Source: JAKFVC01 sp040386595
GTDB taxonomy: Bacteria; Planctomycetota; Planctomycetia; Planctomycetales; Planctomycetaceae
Reading direction: 5' to 3'
DNA length: 64,000 nucleotides
Assembly (NCBI GenBank): GCA_040386595.1
Contig: JAZKFE010000055.1
Span: forward strand, 1 to 64,000
Position 1 is the stretch's first letter, and every line of letters starts with the position of its first letter. The position numbers were made by a program, and so were the translations under genes. Below, in pieces: positions 61,901-64,000 of this stretch. The notes beneath the pieces are model-generated. The model saw only the letters and a program-made list of their open reading frames with translations, made no database searches and was not told where the DNA came from.

Positions 61901-64000
61901 GGCTGATTGCCCAGAATCGACGCAATCAAAGTCATCTCTGGTCATATAGTATTAGTGGTGATTTGCCGATCGTTCTCGTAAAGGTCTCTGACCCTGGGAA
62001 ATTAAACTTTGTCCGGCGTCTGTTGCAGGCTCATGCCTACTGGCGGCTTAAAGGTCTCGATATTGATCTGGTGATCTGGGATGAGGATTTAGGTGGCTAT
62101 CGACATCAGCTGCACGATGCGCTGATGGGTTTGGTGGCCTCGGGACATGACGCACCTCTACTGGACCGGCCGGGAGGGATCTTCATTCGTCGCGGCGATC
62201 AGATGCCGGAAGAGGATCGATTGCTGCTGGAAAGCATTGCGACCGTTGTGCTCGCGGATTCGCTGGGGACGCTTGCGGAACAGCTCGAGAGACGCCCACG
62301 TGGTGAGGTGACGCTGCCCCTTTTGCGGCCAACACGAACCAAAAAGGGTGAACCAGAACGTGATACTTCGCCACCGCGTCGGGATCTGATTTTCTATAAC
62401 GGGTTTGGTGGGTTCACTCACGACGGTAAGGAATATATCACCCTGCTGCGTCACGGAGTGACAACGCCCGCGCCGTGGTGCAATGTCATCGCGAACGAAC
62501 AATTCGGGACGATTGTGACCGAATCGGGGCTCGGACACACCTGGTTTAAGAACGCTCATGAGTTCCGGTTAACCCCCTGGCATAACGATCCGGTCAGTGA
62601 TCCAGTTGGTGAAGCTGTTTATGTTCGTGATGAAGAAACGGGTCGATTCTTTAGTCCGACACCTCTGCCGGCGCGTGGGACCCGAGCTTATGTTTGCCGG
62701 CACGGTTTTGGGTATTCGGTCTGGGAATATGAAGAAACGGGCCTGACGACTGAGATGGCCACGTTTGTTGCCGTGGATGCGCCGGTCAAGTTTATGTTGC
62801 TCAAGATTCGCAACCATTCCGGCCGTAAACGCTCGTTGAGCGTGACGGGTTATGTCGAGTGGGTGTTAGGAGAATTGCGGTCGCGCACCGCCCCGAACGT
62901 GGTGACGGAAATTGATCCGCAGACGGGTGCCATTTTTGCCCGCAATCATTACAGCATCGATTTCCCAGGGACTGTCGTCTTCTTCCAGTCGAGCGAAGTG
63001 ACACGCAGTATTACATGTGATCGAGCCGAATTTATTGGTCGCAACGGAACACTTTCCAAACCTGCCGCGATGAAGAATCAGCGACTCTCGGGTAAGGCCG
63101 GGGCAGGGCTCGATCCCTGTTGTGCGATTCAGACGTGGATGGAACTGGGGGACGGCGAGGAACGCGAAGTCATGTTGCTGTTGGGGGCGGCGGACGATGC
63201 GTCGGTCGCGAGTGGGTTGCTGCAGCGATTTAAACGTGTGGGCGATGCCCGTCGCACGTTAGAAAAAGTCTGGAACTTCTGGACTCATACTCTCAGTGCG
63301 GTGTATGTCGAATCACCCGATCCGCGACTCAATGCACTCACGAACGGTTGGTTGTTGTATCAAACGCTCTCGTGCCGCATCTGGGGCCGTAGCGGTTTCT
63401 ATCAGTCGGGCGGGGCTTATGGTTTCCGCGATCAGTTGCAGGATTCATTGGCATTGCTGCAGTCAGCAGGATATCTCACTCGCGAGCATTTGCTGCGGTG
63501 TGCGGCTCGGCAATTCCGCGAAGGGGACGTGCAGCACTGGTGGCATCCGCCAACAGGGAAGGGGGTTCGCACTCACTTCTCGGATGACTATTTGTGGTTA
63601 CCGCTGGCGGCGGCACAGTATGTCAGTGTGACCGGGGATACCGGCGTGTTGGATGAGACGGCGCATTTCCTCACCGACCGCCCCGTCGCGCCCGAAGAAG
63701 AAAGTTACTACAACCAGCCCCAAATCTCTGGAGAGTCGGGGACATTATATGAGCATTGTAAGCGGGCCGTGCTCTATGGTTTGCGGTTCGGAAGTCACGG
63801 TCTGCCGCTGATGGGCTGTGGCGACTGGAACGATGGCATGAATCGAGTTGGTGCAGAAGGGAAGGGGGAAAGTGTCTGGCTGGCCTTCTTCCTGTATGAC
63901 GTGCTGCGGAAGTTTGCACCGCTGGCGAAGATGCGCAAAGACGATGAGTTCGCCGCGTTGTGTCTCGAAAAAGCCGAGACGTTGCGGGATAACATCGAGA
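55927..64000 (+). CDS. Cyclic beta-1,2-glucan synthase-like protein (GT84/GH94), partial
   Basis: Starts at ATG 55927 and stays open to the right edge: more than 2,690 codons, 3' end missing. N-terminal region (about 1-310: LLPSLAENAAVLRESYELAN, AAEWLLDNFYIIETHVRLAR) is NdvB-like. TM segments lie around 418-480. A glycosyltransferase domain follows with ITLDTDTQLP (D641, D643), LSHDLIESCFARS and HRWVRGDWQLLGWL. More TM helices precede the GH94-like modules, with YLGEYGFYDAIDF, AHHSGMSLLALD and the phosphorylase-type catalytic segment GCGDWNDGMNRVG (near residues 2633-2636). NdvB makes cyclic beta-1,2-glucan from UDP-glucose, exported to the periplasm. A 10-N run at 56838-56847 interrupts it but keeps the frame. 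Confidence 0.93.
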   Translation, partial: MDTDTKAPKLRSGARTKSAGGMTIFRLGREDEALRAEFLSLDQLTRHGHTLANWHQIASRPREDRLLPSLAENAAVLRESYELANAALSDGRTIVPAAEWLLDNFYIIETHVRLARQHLPRGYSLELPQLVGGPADGRPRVYDIAMELIAHADGLLDAENLRHFVAAYQTVTPLKLGELWAIPIMLRLALLENLRRIAVRIAWQQQDRDTGAMWAGRVLDALERDPKQVIVVLADLIKSEPCVSNSFVAEYTQRLQGRVGQVPVAVNWLDQWLLEHGQTVERLVHLNSQTQAADQVSMGNSITXXXXYVDRVLRSDPVDVYRKMSFASRDRYRHAVERVAKRSPRSEIQVARVAVELAQEAQKDHPESAEEYRKTRDCEPDHHIGYYLVDDGRRFLEKSVGYRRTILDYLQRFGSRFRMPLFLGGMSAIWAAMLAVVVTVACARGVLNASWSAMWLVPLLLLAVYGTQFAVSLINWLCGLLAPPRPIDQLDFSEEIPVECRTIVVVPTMLTSPRGLESLLELLEVRFLANRDRNLYFALLTDFGDAEHETQPDDQQLIDLARQGIEQLNQKYTGDRKDTFFLFHRPRVYNELQGIWMGRERKRGKLTDFNTLLCGGRADAFSVIVGNILPLSTVRYVITLDTDTQLPRDTAQRLVGCMAHPLNRPRFDKAKGCVSHGYAVLQPRVAVTIPEGTRSEYSRMFAGDPGIDPYTNQVSNVYQDIFGEGSFIGKGIYDLHAFESALHGRFPDNAVLSHDLIESCFARSGLVSELELFEGFPSRYLADASRRHRWVRGDWQLLGWLMPRVPHTQGKVPSPLTWLAWWKLFDNLRRSLMQPALLCVLIAAWLLAPGAAVFWTVAALSLIFVPIILSAIPGLVRVPDEMPFGLHLKARVRELLKQFLQELFVLSVLPYEAHWNLDAIIRTLYRMGVSRKHLLEWTTASDAERRASGNLADHYELMFAQTVTSLGVTAAVILWAPAALPAAAPLLLLWLLGPGVAWKLSQPIGTRHAKLSPRQRLQLRNVARRTWHYFDTFVTERDHWLAPDNFQEEPNGVIATRTSPTNIGMGLIANLTAWDLGYVSSGGVVERIGRTLSVMEQMDHFRGHLYNWYDTRTLQPIEPRYISSVDSGNLAGLLLTLKAGLEDLGEQPIIRRDVFDGLSDTLRIAFDLSSARSSSGEGALTSPNLREVTQRLERLLAECRPSAITLSRSHRLLDRLATTASELAGSLSAAGDQKIQEWVRAFEAECRDFDGELLRLAPWVAVTHPVLEFDGHASHESRAQADQILQLIEALDGGCSVNDLSRRAGEIQRAIEDWLSTNAAEPRNGQVVSGASTSPSGELPVSGRQDWVQYAALFERGALEASKMTQALQLLALRCGNHALMDFRFLFDEDRDLLAIGYNVSDQRMDSSFYDLLASEARVASFVAISQGQLPREHWFALGRMLTTQGGEPTLLSWSGSMFEYLMPILIMPTYEGTLIDLACRGAVGRQIQYGRQQHVPWGVSESCYNVTDANLTYQYRAFGVPGLGLQRGLGEDLVIAPYASVMGTMVAPVEACKNLERMDAAGYLGEYGFYDAIDFTPARSGPTNEPVICKTYMAHHSGMSLLALDAVLMDHPMQRRFLNDPLLRAHDLLLQERVPHVIRPVDPHPAESPDLQGRTVTGATGETIRCFDSPDTTAPEIHLLGNGQYHVMVSNAGGGYSRWSDLAITRWLPDSTRDHFGQFCYVRDLGTGEFWSSTSQPTTRRPEKYSALFSPGKAEFRRVDNKLVVHTSIGVSPEDDVEVRRVIIKNISRLPRSIDLTSYGEVVLAPPSADAAHRAFSNLFVTTELLPDRCAILCTRRPRAEHEKPPFVFHLMIVEKSRQGATSFETDRLKFVGRNRTPRDPAAMHGTALLSNTAGAVLDPIFSIRRELQIDAEESVRIDYVTGIAPTREAALALIEKYQDYRLADRVFELAWPHEQVARKQFGASDSDVTMFSQLAGPLVYRGSQYRAASRLIAQNRRNQSHLWSYSISGDLPIVLVKVSDPGKLNFVRRLLQAHAYWRLKGLDIDLVIWDEDLGGYRHQLHDALMGLVASGHDAPLLDRPGGIFIRRGDQMPEEDRLLLESIATVVLADSLGTLAEQLERRPRGEVTLPLLRPTRTKKGEPERDTSPPRRDLIFYNGFGGFTHDGKEYITLLRHGVTTPAPWCNVIANEQFGTIVTESGLGHTWFKNAHEFRLTPWHNDPVSDPVGEAVYVRDEETGRFFSPTPLPARGTRAYVCRHGFGYSVWEYEETGLTTEMATFVAVDAPVKFMLLKIRNHSGRKRSLSVTGYVEWVLGELRSRTAPNVVTEIDPQTGAIFARNHYSIDFPGTVVFFQSSEVTRSITCDRAEFIGRNGTLSKPAAMKNQRLSGKAGAGLDPCCAIQTWMELGDGEEREVMLLLGAADDASVASGLLQRFKRVGDARRTLEKVWNFWTHTLSAVYVESPDPRLNALTNGWLLYQTLSCRIWGRSGFYQSGGAYGFRDQLQDSLALLQSAGYLTREHLLRCAARQFREGDVQHWWHPPTGKGVRTHFSDDYLWLPLAAAQYVSVTGDTGVLDETAHFLTDRPVAPEEESYYNQPQISGESGTLYEHCKRAVLYGLRFGSHGLPLMGCGDWNDGMNRVGAEGKGESVWLAFFLYDVLRKFAPLAKMRKDDEFAALCLEKAETLRDNIE
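56838..56847. other. Sequence gap (10 N) inside the glucan synthase gene
   Basis: Ten N between the codons for MGNSITS and YVDRVLRSDP. The frame is kept by the stated gap length, but in NdvB relatives a longer stretch (about 20 residues, from memory) normally separates these blocks, so the gap may be a fixed-length placeholder for missing sequence. Confidence 0.6.

Overview
This 64 kb window looks like a chromosomal segment of a planctomycete (Planctomycetota, probably order Planctomycetales). The grounds are two large proteins of the planctomycete cytochrome/DUF1549-DUF1553 type (25226-28318, 21267-22721), high GC with loosely packed genes, many dispersed intergenic palindromes and weak Shine-Dalgarno signals. 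There is no CRISPR array, no recognisable insertion sequence and no phage. Only one RNA gene is recognised: tRNA-Lys(CTT) at 12613-12685 on the minus strand.

Layout. (1) 0.5-9 kb is housekeeping: enolase, a small two-TM protein, an orphan EcfT-type transporter subunit, EF-P, MiaB, a lipoprotein and a YacL-like PIN/TRAM membrane protein. (2) 9-24 kb holds short hypotheticals, including a 35-codon lysine-rich gene with a perfect ribosome-binding site and its own terminator, then a TlpA-like thioredoxin, tRNA-Lys, two tandem Hsp20 genes plus a cysteine-desulfurase-like enzyme, a YdeP-type molybdopterin oxidoreductase, riboflavin synthase, a five-motif multihaem cytochrome, a monohaem membrane protein and an SMP-30-like lactonase. 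(3) 25-35 kb has the giant DUF1549/DUF1553 protein and a three-gene inorganic-carbon module: DabA plus two different antiporter-type membrane subunits. (4) 35-41.7 kb is a tightly coupled seven-gene minus-strand operon: a small beta-rich protein, an LRR/DUF6745-like protein, then STM4015 (LRR), STM4014 (ATP-grasp), STM4013 (alkaline-phosphatase fold), STM4012 and STM4011 (radical SAM). I regard this as the main candidate for an undescribed system. (5) 42-54 kb has an HD-GYP response regulator, a class V aminotransferase, Uup, a DUF3050 protein, an LRR-tailed membrane protein, and an acyltransferase-IorA-IorB operon. (6) 55.5-64 kb has a 54-residue membrane protein and the start of a giant cyclic beta-1,2-glucan synthase-like gene (GT84/GH94) that runs off the right edge.

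At least four families of inverted repeats punctuate the spaces between genes. The most regular is an about 80 bp palindrome with arms GGGAGGGTGAGGCTCCTGCC, present in four copies plus one relic. It always lies between genes, and in three of the four copies it lies within 20-65 bp of a stop codon. Two 10-N runs (48053-48062, 56838-56847) look like gap placeholders: one sits inside a palindrome, the other inside the glucan synthase gene.
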